Below are positions 1-5,634 of a stretch of DNA of 6,878 nucleotides, in pieces. The position numbers were made by a program, and so were the translations under genes. Under the pieces are notes generated by a model, which saw only the letters and a program-made list of their open reading frames with translations, was not told where the DNA came from and made no database searches. This DNA comes from JAIMBK01 sp040755215 (GTDB taxonomy: Bacteria; Bacillota; Desulfotomaculia; Desulfotomaculales; Nap2-2B): assembly GCA_040755215.1 (NCBI GenBank), contig JBFMBG010000115.1, forward strand, positions 1 through 6,878, in the 5' to 3' direction. Each line of letters begins with the position of its first letter. Position 1 is the stretch's first letter.

Positions 1-137
1 CGGAACAAGGAAAACTTCATTACAATATCTTACATAATTGCCAGTGACCTTGACTATGGTTTGCCTGCTTTACGTTGAGAGCAGTTATTATTTAATGATG
101 TTACCCACTCGAAATAGCGAAGAACCATAAAAATAAA
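1..137. other. AT-rich flank upstream of the truncated DUF72 gene
   Basis: This stretch is visibly richer in A/T than the gene that follows. The + strand is open from base 1 to a TGA at 76-78 (25 codons, ending GLPALR), so it could be the last part of a gene entering from the left, but I do not recognise the peptide. An in-frame TGA at 96-98 blocks any extension of the DUF72 reading frame. No ribosome binding site is visible before the ATG at 138, and no frame here encodes the missing DUF72 N-terminus. I read it as foreign or rearranged DNA joined to the DUF72 gene somewhere between about 99 and 137. Confidence 0.4.
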
Positions 138-830
138 ATGCTGGAGTTTTACGCCCGCGAATTTTCCTTCGTGGAGGTGAACTCCTCATACTACAGCCTG
201 GTCAGGCCGGAGGTTTTTGCGCGGCTGGCCCAAAAAACCCCGCCGGAATTTGTTTTTGCCGTCAAGGGCTACAAATCTTTCACCCACGAACGCGGGGCAG
301 ATGTGGCCGAGGATGTAAAAAAGTTCTGTTATGCCCTGGCTCCTCTGCTGGAAAAAGGCAAGCTGGGGACCGTGCTGCTCCAGTTTCCTTATTCTTTTCC
401 CAGCCGCCCGGAGAACAGGCGCTATCTGGCTTCTTTGCGGGATCTGCTCGGAGATGTGCCCGCCGTGGCGGAGTTTCGGCACCGGAGTTGGGTCCGGGAA
501 GACACCTGGGAGTTGCTCAAAAAGTTGGGCCTGGGGTATGTGTGTGTTGACGAACCTGATTTGCCCGGGCTGGTCGGGCGCGCGGTGGCCTGCACGGGGC
601 CGGTGGCCTACGTGCGCTTCCACGGGCGCAACAAAGAAAAGTGGTGGCGGCACGAGCACGCGTACGAACGTTACGATTATTTGTACACGGAAAGCGAACT
701 TCAAGAGTGGGTGCCGGGAATTCAGTCCCTGGTCCAACAGGCGGAAAGGGTGTACGTTGCTTTTAACAACCACTACCGCGGTCAGGCGGTCCACAACGCG
801 CGGATGCTCAAACAAATACTCGGTTTATAA
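138..830 (+). CDS. DUF72 (YecE-like) family protein, N-terminally truncated
   Basis: The 230-residue product matches the DUF72 family, TIM-barrel-like proteins of unknown biochemical role. Visible family signatures in order: FYAREFSFVEVNSSYY (4-19), FAVKGYKSFTHE (40-51), LLQFP (80-84), AEFRHRSW (111-118), VRFHGR (159-164), YLYTESEL (181-188) and FNNHYRGQA (209-217). Intact members start about 28 residues earlier with a segment like IGTSGW-x-Y-x(2)-W followed by an FYP motif. That segment is absent, and a stop in the same frame lies at 96-98. The ATG at 138 corresponds to an internal residue and has no Shine-Dalgarno box, only an A-rich stretch. The rest of the frame is intact with no internal lesion, so the loss is a 5' deletion or replacement. 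It is probably a pseudogene or an unexpressed remnant. Family assignment is firm; expression is doubtful. Confidence 0.85.
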   Translation: MLEFYAREFSFVEVNSSYYSLVRPEVFARLAQKTPPEFVFAVKGYKSFTHERGADVAEDVKKFCYALAPLLEKGKLGTVLLQFPYSFPSRPENRRYLASLRDLLGDVPAVAEFRHRSWVREDTWELLKKLGLGYVCVDEPDLPGLVGRAVACTGPVAYVRFHGRNKEKWWRHEHAYERYDYLYTESELQEWVPGIQSLVQQAERVYVAFNNHYRGQAVHNARMLKQILGL

Positions 831-961
831 TGCCGCCCCGGGCGACTCACGCCAGCAAAGCCAACTAAAACTTATCCGCCGTCCGGAAACTTCCCCCGGG
901 AACCAGGAAAAACGTCCCGGCAAAAGATTATGTGCTTGGGCGGCGACAGACGCGGTGTTTA
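831..961. other. Intergenic stretch, no feature seen
   Basis: Between the DUF72 stop and the tRNA promoter I find no convincing ORF, and no hairpin followed by a T-run. A short TTCCC/GGGAA inverted repeat near 890-902 has too small a loop and no T-tract, so it does not look like a terminator. Confidence 0.4.
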
Positions 962-991
962 TTGACCGAAGTTTATTTTTTGTGCTATATT
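962..991 (+). promoter_or_regulatory. Sigma-A promoter of tRNA-Leu(UAG)
   Basis: TTGACC (962-967) is followed after 18 nt by TATATT (986-991). The -10 box is preceded by TGC, an extended -10 element. The predicted transcription start is near 998, giving a leader of about 23 nt before the tRNA 5' end at 1021. It lies in an AT-rich patch between GC-rich regions. Confidence 0.7.
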
Positions 992-1020
992 TTAAACACC
1001 AGGGTTTTTATAAAGGCCTT

Positions 1021-1105
1021 GCGGGCGTGGCGGAACGGCAGACGCGCCGGACTTAGGATCCGGTGGGCATCCCCCGTGCGGGTTCAAATCCCGCCGCCCG
1101 CACCA
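1021..1105 (+). tRNA. tRNA-Leu (anticodon UAG)
   Basis: The 85-nt gene folds as a class II tRNA. The acceptor stem GCGGGCG (1021-1027) pairs with CGCCCGC (1095-1101), followed by discriminator A and encoded CCA. The anticodon stem CCGGA/TCCGG encloses the loop CTTAGGA, placing anticodon TAG at 1054-1056, which reads CUN leucine codons. A long variable arm with GGG/CCC pairing spans 1064-1077. The T-arm is GCGGG-TTCAAAT-CCCGC (1078-1094). It has its own promoter upstream and a terminator downstream, so it is a single-gene unit. Confidence 0.97.
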
Positions 1106-1134
1106 GGTTAACATACTAAACAGCAAACGGTTGG

Positions 1135-1170
1135 TCGATTTCCCTTTTGCGGGAGGTCGATTTATTTTTA
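1135..1170 (+). terminator. Rho-independent terminator of tRNA-Leu(UAG)
   Basis: A 10-bp stem (1135-1144 with 1151-1160, TCGATTTCCC against GGGAGGTCGA, two G-U wobbles) encloses a 6-nt loop TTTTGC. It is followed directly by TTTATTTTTA. It lies 30 nt after the tRNA CCA. Confidence 0.75.
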
Positions 1171-1242
1171 TCTGACCTCTCAAGCGGAACCTGTTTCCAC
1201 AAATGAAGAAAGCGTAAAAATTTCAAGAAAGGAGATTTGGCG

Positions 1243-1671
1243 GTGAAGGGATCGGTAAGAACGGCCCGGCGAATCATGGGGCGGCTGAAGAAAGGGGACG
1301 ATCTTCTGGCGGCCTTGACCAGGGAATGTGCAGACGCAGGGATTGAGCTGGGGGAAGTGCGGGCCTTAGGGGCGGTGAGCAGGGCGCGCGTCGGTTATTA
1401 CGACCAGGTCGCGCGCCGGTATGAATATGTTGATCTGGACACCCCCCTGGAAATCCTGGCGCTGGTGGGCAATGTTTCCTTAAAGGACGGACAGCCTTTC
1501 GTGCACGCGCACATCACCCTGGGCGACCGGGAGGGGCGCGCCTGGGGCGGCCACCTGGCCGAGGGGACCGTTGTGTTTGCCGGCGAATTCATCATCCGGG
1601 AATACCTGTCCGAAGAGCGCTTCGAACGCCGGTTTGACGAAGAAACGGGGCTTTTTTTATGGGGCGAGTAA
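1243..1671 (+). CDS. PPC (DUF296) domain protein
   Basis: This 142-residue protein is essentially one PPC domain (plants and prokaryotes conserved, DUF296). The domain occurs alone in bacteria and fused to AT-hooks in plant DNA-binding proteins; the bacterial single-domain role is not settled. Visible features are an N-terminal GxL-KKGDDLL segment (13-22), AGIELGEVRALGAVSRARVG (32-51), the core LEILALVGNVS (69-79), PFVHAHITLGD (85-95) and GGHLAEGTV (102-110). His88, His90 and His104 are placed like the conserved histidines proposed to bind metal in bacterial PPC proteins. The GTG at 1243 is chosen because AAGAAAGGAG (1225-1234) lies 8 nt upstream; the in-frame TTG at 1237 would leave only 2 nt. 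It lies downstream of the tRNA terminator, so it needs its own promoter, but I see no strong one. It converges on thrC. Confidence 0.88.
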   Translation: MKGSVRTARRIMGRLKKGDDLLAALTRECADAGIELGEVRALGAVSRARVGYYDQVARRYEYVDLDTPLEILALVGNVSLKDGQPFVHAHITLGDREGRAWGGHLAEGTVVFAGEFIIREYLSEERFERRFDEETGLFLWGE

Positions 1672-1766
1672 AAAGTTTTTGCAGCGGCAAAAGACAACGG
1701 CAGACGGCTTTGCCCTGCACCAGGCGCGCCTGACTGTTCGTTGGCCAGTTCAGTCCTGGCGGAGGT

Positions 1767-1823
1767 CCGCCCGGTTCACCTGCCGGGGCGGCGCCAGTTG
1801 TGCTGAGGCGGGGTCGGCCGCCT
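1767..1823. other. GC-rich inverted repeats between convergent genes
   Basis: Two hairpins lie in the 169-nt gap between the PPC gene and thrC. One is CCGCCCGG/CCGGGGCGG, with one bulged base, at about 1767-1791. The other is AGGCGG (1806-1811) with CCGCCT (1818-1823) and a 6-nt loop. Neither is followed by a T-run on either strand, so a terminator role for the converging genes is only a guess. I see no ORF of note here. Confidence 0.3.
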
Positions 1824-1840
1824 GAAAGGACGCTGGTTAG

Positions 1841-3346
1841 TCACTGAGTTAAAATGTTTCGTACGGCCCGGGCCATCTCTTCCGGTTTGACGGCAAGGGT
1901 GTGCCGGACCGGCTTTTTGTTTAAATCCTGAAGCCCTGGCGGCACGGGCAGGCCGGTTTTTTGGGCGAGGAACGCCAGCAGCGCAAACTCACTTTTTTCC
2001 CGGACGGCTTCGGGGCCCCAGACGGCCTGCACCACGCTCTGGTTAAATTTAAAGGGGCTGGCGGTGGCGGCGACGATCGTTTGGCGGCGGTCCCCGGTTG
2101 CCTCGCGGTAGCGCTCGTATACGTGCATCCCCACGGCGGTGTGGGGGTCGATTAAATAACCATACTGTTGGTATGTATGGCGGATGGCTGCCATGGTTTC
2201 CACGTCGCCGGCCGCGTCCGACCAGAAAATTTCCCGGATTTTCGCGTGCGTTGCCGCGTCGACGCGGTAGCCGCCCTTCGCTTTCAGCTCCGTCATCCAG
2301 GACGCTATTTTTTCGCCGTCGCGGTCCGTGAGCTCGTAAAGCAAACGCTCAAGATTGCTTGAGATGAGGATGTCCATCGAAGGCGAAATGGTTTTGAAAA
2401 AGGGCCGGTTCCGGTCGTAGACGCCGGTGCGGATGAAATCGGTCAGGACGCTGTTCCGGTTGGCGGCCAGGATGAGCCTGTGCACGGGGAGGCCCATCCG
2501 GCGGGCGTAAAAGGCGGCCAGGATATTGCCGAAATTGCCGGTGGGGACGACGAAATTGATTTCCTCGCCGGCCGCCAGTTCCCCTTTGGCCAGCAGGTCC
2601 AGGTAGGCAAAGAAGTAGTAAACTATTTGCGGCAGCAGCCGCCCCCAGTTAATGGAGTTGGCCGAGGAAAAGCGGTAGCCGGCGCGCCCGATTTCTTCGT
2701 TCAGGGCGCGGTTGCCGAAGATTTCTTTAACTCCGTTCTGGGCCTGGTCGAAATTGCCGCGCACGCCGATCACGTGGACGTTTCCGCCCTCCTGGGTGAC
2801 CATCTGCAGCTTCTGGATCTCGCTGACCCCCTCGGCGGGGTAAAACACGATGATCCTGGTCCCGGGTACGTCTTTAAACCCTTCCAGGGCGGCTTTCCCC
2901 GTATCGCCGGAGGTGGCCGCCAGGATGGCGATTTCTTCGGCGCCCCCCGTTTTGGCCACGGCCCTGGTGAGCAGGTGCGGCAGAATTTGCAGGGCGAAAT
3001 CCTTAAAGGCGTAAGAAGGGCCGTGCCAGAGCTCCAGGACCCAGACCCCGCGGTCGCGGTCGAGCCTGCGCACCGGCGCGACGGCCGGGTCGGCGAAATT
3101 GTCCGCGCCGTAGGCGTGCGTGACGCAGGCCGCGATATCCGCCGCCGAAAAATCAGTGAGGAACGGCTCTAAAATGGTGCGGGCGAGCTGCCGGTAAGGC
3201 GTTCCGGCCATTGCGAACAGCTGCTCCCGGGTAATTTTCACGGGCCGGTCCGGGACGAACAGGCCGCCGTCGGGGGCGATCCCCATTTTTATGGCCTCCG
3301 CAGCAGGCACCGGCGCGGTGTTGCCCCTGGTGCTTTCGTAAAGCAA
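1841..3346 (-). CDS. thrC: Threonine synthase
   Basis: PLP-dependent threonine synthase converts O-phospho-L-homoserine and water to L-threonine and phosphate, the last step of threonine synthesis in the cytosol. The 501-residue product shows the N-terminal YESTRGN (3-9) and APDGGLFVP (24-32) segments, and the PLP-lysine motif SYAFKDFA with Lys115. It also has SGDTGKAA (146-153), SANSINWGR (228-236) and the phosphate-loop-like PTGNFGN (268-274). Length fits the long E. coli-type enzyme. I chose the TTG at 3346 because GGGGGGAG lies 8 nt upstream and the product then begins MLYESTRGN, as homologues do. An in-frame ATG at 3364 has GAGG touching it, with no spacing. The open frame reaches 3439, but that extension translates a non-coding repeat. 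It is transcribed away from the PPC gene's end (convergent) and follows the flavoprotein gene by about 150 nt. Confidence 0.95.
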   Translation of the reverse strand: MLYESTRGNTAPVPAAEAIKMGIAPDGGLFVPDRPVKITREQLFAMAGTPYRQLARTILEPFLTDFSAADIAACVTHAYGADNFADPAVAPVRRLDRDRGVWVLELWHGPSYAFKDFALQILPHLLTRAVAKTGGAEEIAILAATSGDTGKAALEGFKDVPGTRIIVFYPAEGVSEIQKLQMVTQEGGNVHVIGVRGNFDQAQNGVKEIFGNRALNEEIGRAGYRFSSANSINWGRLLPQIVYYFFAYLDLLAKGELAAGEEINFVVPTGNFGNILAAFYARRMGLPVHRLILAANRNSVLTDFIRTGVYDRNRPFFKTISPSMDILISSNLERLLYELTDRDGEKIASWMTELKAKGGYRVDAATHAKIREIFWSDAAGDVETMAAIRHTYQQYGYLIDPHTAVGMHVYERYREATGDRRQTIVAATASPFKFNQSVVQAVWGPEAVREKSEFALLAFLAQKTGLPVPPGLQDLNKKPVRHTLAVKPEEMARAVRNILTQ

Positions 3347-3389
3347 GCGATCATCTCCCCCCATCCTCTGGATTACCGGGGATAATTTT

Positions 3390-3416
3390 ACCGCTAAGAC
3401 ACGAAGGACGCAAAGA
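3390..3416. repeat. Degenerate 9-nt periodic repeat upstream of thrC
   Basis: Three consecutive 9-mers, ACCGCTAAG, ACACGAAGG and ACGCAAAGA, share the pattern AC-x(3)-AAG/AAA with 9-nt spacing. Similar tracts (CGAAGGACGCAAAG-like) recur in intergenic DNA of many bacteria; that statement is from memory. It sits in the thrC leader region about 45-70 nt upstream of the chosen start. Its - strand translation accounts for most of the spurious N-terminal extension (LCVLRVLAV). Confidence 0.5.
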
Positions 3417-3458
3417 TAATTTTTAGAAATGCTGTGCATGTTACAGAATTACAAGATG

Positions 3459-3485
3459 ATGGGGTGGTTCTATGGGGTGCCCCAT
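3459..3485. repeat. ATGGGGTG direct repeat with palindromic arm
   Basis: ATGGGGTG occurs at 3459-3466 and 3472-3479 (13-nt period). The second copy continues into CCCCAT, making ATGGGG-TG-CCCCAT (3472-3485). It lies between the flavoprotein stop and thrC. No T-run follows on either strand, so it is not an obvious terminator; an operator is possible but unproven. Confidence 0.35.
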
Positions 3486-3497
3486 TCCCGTTCTTTT

Positions 3498-4034
3498 TTA
3501 AGTTTCTTCCCGGCGGCCGCTGCGGTAAAACCATTTGCCGCCCAGGTGGTGAATAAGCTCCGCCGCCTCGTTCCAGCGCTCGCTGAAGAAATCCGTCTGC
3601 GCGCCGGCAGCCAGCACTTCTCCCACAAAGAAGTAGTGGTCACCTGTTTTGTAGCGGTCGACCACCCCGCATTCCAGGTGGCCCAGGCATTCAGCAATTA
3701 AAGGGGCGCGGATTTTTTTCGCCGCCACCGGCGTTAAGCCCGCCTCTTTAAATTTATCCCTTTCCCGGCCGGAAACTTTCCCGCAGCGCAGAACTTGTTT
3801 TAATAGATTGGCGCCGGGGATGTTGAGGGCAAATTCCCCGCCGGCCGTAATCAGCTCGGCGGTCAGGTGCTTCTGGGCAACGGCGATCCCGACCAGGGGA
3901 GGCCGGCTGGAAAGGGGGGTCTGCCAGGCCAGGGTCATGACGTTGGATCTGTCCCGGTAGGCGGACGTGACCAGCACCACGCAGCCGGGGTTAATTAAGC
4001 GGTAAGCTGCCTCGACGGGCACTTCTATCTTCAT
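3498..4034 (-). CDS. Flavin reductase-like FMN-binding protein (flavoredoxin type)
   Basis: The 178-residue product fits the flavin reductase-like, FMN-binding split-barrel family that includes flavoredoxins and NAD(P)H:flavin oxidoreductases. These small cytosolic dimers bind FMN and shuttle electrons. Signatures are NPGCVVLVTSA (15-25), NVMTLAWQTPLSSRPPLVGIAV (within 31-52), FALNIP around residue 68, the KF-x-EAGLTP segment in the middle, and GDHYFFVGEVL (about 132-142). The ATG at 4034 has AAGGAAGG 7 nt upstream; the in-frame GTG at 4040 leaves only 1 nt and is rejected. The electron donor and acceptor cannot be told from sequence. It lies upstream of thrC on the same strand, about 150 nt away, so cotranscription is possible but there is no functional link. 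A strong hairpin lies upstream of it in the opposite orientation. Confidence 0.88.
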   Translation of the reverse strand: MKIEVPVEAAYRLINPGCVVLVTSAYRDRSNVMTLAWQTPLSSRPPLVGIAVAQKHLTAELITAGGEFALNIPGANLLKQVLRCGKVSGRERDKFKEAGLTPVAAKKIRAPLIAECLGHLECGVVDRYKTGDHYFFVGEVLAAGAQTDFFSERWNEAAELIHHLGGKWFYRSGRREET

Positions 4035-4080
4035 AAGCACACCTTCCTTAGAATAGACGAAGATTTTGTTGTTTTATGTC

Positions 4081-4136
4081 CGCGGGAACTTCCTCCCGAA
4101 AGCACAACGGGAGGAAGTTCCCGCGTGTTTTTTGCG
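4081..4136 (+). terminator. Strong + strand intrinsic terminator with no upstream gene
   Basis: A perfect 18-bp stem (4081-4098 with 4108-4125, arm CGCGGGAACTTCCTCCCG) encloses a 9-nt loop and is followed by TGTTTTTT. On the - strand the hairpin is preceded by A's and has no T-run after it, so it is oriented +. The nearest + strand gene upstream ends at 1671. A TAGAAT box at 4049-4054 (with a poor -35) could start a transcript of about 70 nt ending here. Confidence 0.7.
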
Positions 4137-4236
4137 CTTTCTAGTTTACCACGGAAAAGGGAATATAATCAACGGGGTTGACGACGGCCTGGACGACAGG
4201 AGTTGGGCGATAGGGGATCCGGGCGCCTCGAGCGTT

Positions 4237-4265
4237 TTGCAAGTGAGGGTGTTTTGTGGTATAAT
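4237..4265 (+). promoter_or_regulatory. Sigma-A promoter of the zinc-ribbon gene
   Basis: TTGCAA (4237-4242), a 17-nt spacer, then a consensus TATAAT (4260-4265). The transcription start is predicted near 4272, giving a short leader that carries AAGGAGAGGAGG (4278-4289) right before the GTG start. Its position inside the longer open frame that begins at 4203 shows that the upstream part of that frame is not translated. Confidence 0.8.
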
Positions 4266-4295
4266 AAGCCATGCAGAAAGGAGAGGAGGTTTTCC

Positions 4296-4595
4296 GTGGT
4301 GAAGAGTTGTCCCGTTTGTCGTCATCCTCTAAAGGAAGTTGCCAGATACGGAGTGCTTATTGATGTTTGCCCTGATTGCCGGGGCGTCTGGCTGGATCGG
4401 GGGGAGTTGGAAAAGGTCGTCTCCCTGGCCAGGGAGTTTCGCGCCGACTACGACGATCTCTACGCACATGGGCATGATCGCTACGATAAGCATTACCGCG
4501 AATATGAGCATCACGACGAGCGCCCCCATGGTTATTACCATAAAAAGAAAAAGAAGCACGGCATATTCGAAATTTTTGGGGACCTCTTCGATTGA
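4296..4595 (+). CDS. zf-TFIIB zinc-ribbon protein with His/Tyr/Lys-rich tail
   Basis: A 99-residue cytosolic protein. Residues 5-34 form a TFIIB-type zinc ribbon: CPVC (Cys5, Cys8), then DVCPDCRGVWLD (Cys25, Cys28, with Trp32 and Asp34), the standard signature of the zf-TFIIB family. A charged helix (about 36-50) is followed by a tail with eight His and seven Tyr between 52 and 88, ending in five lysines plus His and the hydrophobic IFEIFGDLF. The family is common in bacteria and mostly uncharacterised; nucleic-acid or metal binding is inferred from the ribbon and tail. GTG at 4296 lies 6 nt after GAGAGGAGG; GTG at 4299 (9 nt) is equally possible. It is monocistronic with its own promoter; no terminator was found after it. 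Confidence 0.85.
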   Translation: MVKSCPVCRHPLKEVARYGVLIDVCPDCRGVWLDRGELEKVVSLAREFRADYDDLYAHGHDRYDKHYREYEHHDERPHGYYHKKKKKHGIFEIFGDLFD

Positions 4596-4647
4596 TCGCG
4601 GCGATTTGAACGGAAGGGATTCGTCCAGGCAGTCCGGTGGGGTGAAA

Positions 4648-4676
4648 ATGACATTTTAGGAAATGGGGAATATAAT
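4648..4676 (+). promoter_or_regulatory. Sigma-A promoter of the 58-aa membrane protein
   Basis: ATGACA (4648-4653), a 17-nt spacer and a consensus TATAAT (4671-4676). The predicted start is near 4683, about 30 nt before the ATG at 4712. The -35 differs from TTGACA at one base. Confidence 0.7.
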
Positions 4677-4711
4677 GGATCCAGGATAAAAATCAAAACG
4701 AAGGGGTCGGC

Positions 4712-4888
4712 ATGGAAATAAATAAATGGTACAGGTCAAGCATCGCGTGGCTTGTCCTGATAGCCGCGGCAGCTTTTTTATTGCAAGCGAAGTTTGGTTT
4801 TCAGCTGACCATTGGAGAAATAACAGCTATATTAGTCGTTATTAATCTGATTATACGTGCTTTCACGAAGCAGCCGCTGGTTCCGTAG
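4712..4888 (+). CDS. Small two-helix membrane protein (58 aa)
   Basis: An ATG at 4712, preceded by AAGGGG 5 nt upstream and by a near-consensus promoter, opens a 58-codon frame ending in TAG at 4886-4888. The peptide begins MEINKWYRSS, then a hydrophobic segment (about 11-25, IAWLVLIAAAAFLLQ) and a short loop (AKFGFQLT). A second segment (about 34-48, IGEITAILVVINLII) leads into a positively charged end, RAFTKQPLVP. The layout (short N-terminus, two helices, loop with GF, basic C-terminus) recalls small phage holin-like proteins, but I cannot name a family. Five ATA codons in 58 make it more AT-leaning than neighbouring genes, compatible with acquired DNA. No partner gene is adjacent on the + strand. 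Confidence 0.65.
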   Translation: MEINKWYRSSIAWLVLIAAAAFLLQAKFGFQLTIGEITAILVVINLIIRAFTKQPLVP

Positions 4889-5062
4889 GTCCTGCGGTTT
4901 GTCTTCAAATTGGGTTGTAAGCAGGTCGTCCGGTTACGACAGCTTTCGATTGTTGTTTCGCGAAAGCCTTGTGGCTCAAGGGCTGGCAGGATCACTCCCT
5001 TCAACGGTGGGGGTTTCAAAAACAGGGTTTTTATCACCGGCTCGTGACAAAATCGTGATAAA
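4883..5062. other. Hairpin-rich non-coding stretch between the miniprotein and hicA
   Basis: Several inverted repeats follow one another: CCGTA/TGCGG (4883-4897), GTCGT/ACGAC (4925-4940), GCTTTCG/CGAAAGC (4942-4967), AAAAAC-AGG-GTTTTT (5018-5032) and TTTATCAC/GTGATAAA with a 17-nt spacer (5030-5062). The last two overlap. I see no reading frame that looks coding. It lies at the 3' ends of two converging units, so part may act in termination. A structured RNA or a mobile-element end are alternatives. Confidence 0.35.
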
Positions 5063-5098
5063 GTTTGAACCTATGTGCTGCATAAGCCATAACGTTGT

Positions 5099-5332
5099 TT
5101 AGTTTTTCAACAGGCTTTTTAATTCCTCTAACGTCAACCCGGCCTGCCGCAAAATGGATTTCAGAGTACCGGGTGCAAGTTCCTCATGGAGGGGAACGAT
5201 AACCGTTCTCTTCTCCCCAGCCAGATATCCCTTCAGTTTAACGTGGCTTCCCTTTTGGCCGGCTTGCTCAAAGTCCAGTGCCCGCAAAACTTCGATCATT
5301 TTCCTTCCTGACAGTACAGGCAGCCGTTTCAT
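5099..5332 (-). CDS. hicA: HicA-family toxin (mRNA interferase)
   Basis: A 77-residue protein of the HicA family, small double-stranded-RNA-binding-like folds that cut mRNA when not held by HicB. Visible family features are LSGRKMIEVLRALDF (7-21), the catalytic-type GSH motif with His30 followed by VKL, then RTVIVPLHEELAPGTLKSILRQAGLT (within 42-67), the conserved core and C-terminal helix. Full length for the family. Its ATG overlaps the end of hicB by 4 nt (ATGA), so translation is coupled and the antitoxin is made first. The catalytic histidine is present, so the toxin is likely active. Confidence 0.88.
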   Translation of the reverse strand: MKRLPVLSGRKMIEVLRALDFEQAGQKGSHVKLKGYLAGEKRTVIVPLHEELAPGTLKSILRQAGLTLEELKSLLKN

Positions 5333-5538
5333 AAAGCAACGTTTACCTCTAAAGGAGCAATAATGGGGGGCTCAATAGTTGGAACGTCCTTTTCGTCCTC
5401 AAAATACAGCTCCAGCGCCTCTTTCAAGTTGGCCAGGGCTTCCTCTAAAGTTTCTCCTTGCGAGGCAACCTCTACCTCCAAACAGCGGGCTACGTACCAC
5501 TTTCCTTCTTTAGTCAGGGCCGCCGTAAAACGAGCCAT
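5329..5538 (-). CDS. hicB: HicB-family antitoxin (short form)
   Basis: A 69-residue HicB-like antitoxin. The product shows the HicB fold pattern: strand FTAALTKEGKWYVARCLE (4-21), EVASQGETLEEALANLKEALELYFED (23-48), then a Pro-rich end. It neutralises HicA by binding its active site. There is no C-terminal ribbon-helix-helix or HTH segment, which longer HicB proteins use to repress their promoter, so autoregulation by this protein alone is doubtful. GGAGG lies 7 nt before the ATG at 5538. It precedes and overlaps hicA by ATGA. I find no convincing sigma-A promoter directly upstream, and two micro-ORFs occupy that region. Confidence 0.87.
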   Translation of the reverse strand: MARFTAALTKEGKWYVARCLEVEVASQGETLEEALANLKEALELYFEDEKDVPTIEPPIIAPLEVNVAL

Positions 5539-5553
5539 AAACCCACCTCCGAT

Positions 5554-5634
5554 TTAAATTATGCCCCGGTATAAGTATTTATTCACCGTGGTAAAATAGA
5601 ATCCTCCCTGCGCTGCTTTAAGTACGCCCTTCAT
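5554..5634 (-). CDS. Candidate micro-ORF B (26 aa) upstream of hicB
   Basis: An ATG at 5634 opens 26 codons (begins MKGVLKAAQGGFYF, ends YLYRGII) and stops at 5554, 15 nt before the hicB start. Composition (Tyr, Phe, Lys, small residues) looks protein-like, but I recognise no family. Its ATG overlaps the stop of micro-ORF A as ATGA. The frame stays open upstream to a TAG near 5745 without a better start. It could be the second half of one gene split by a frameshift from ORF A. No good Shine-Dalgarno is seen. Confidence 0.3.
   Translation of the reverse strand: MKGVLKAAQGGFYFTTVNKYLYRGII

Noticed and set aside
186..1056. Long frames on both strands over the DUF72 gene
   Set aside because: Only the frame at 138-830 shows family motifs; the others are overlaps of it.
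992..1183. - strand frame of 63 codons across the first tRNA
   Set aside because: It translates the tRNA-Leu gene backwards, giving the well-known false GRRDLNPHGGCPPDPKS-like peptide; the tRNA is unambiguous.
2098..3172. + strand frames up to 230 codons inside thrC
   Set aside because: They are GC-rich shadows of the conserved threonine synthase reading frame on the - strand.
3347..3439. N-terminal extension of threonine synthase by 31 codons
   Set aside because: It crosses the 9-nt repeat, lacks a ribosome binding site at its start, and homologues begin at the YESTRGN segment.
4203..4295. Upstream extension of the zinc-ribbon frame
   Set aside because: The consensus promoter (TATAAT at 4260-4265) lies inside it and the strong ribosome binding site points to the GTG at 4296.
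4066..4302. + strand 78-codon frame across the 18-bp hairpin
   Set aside because: It reads through the terminator and the zinc-ribbon promoter, and no ribosome binding site or family pattern is seen.
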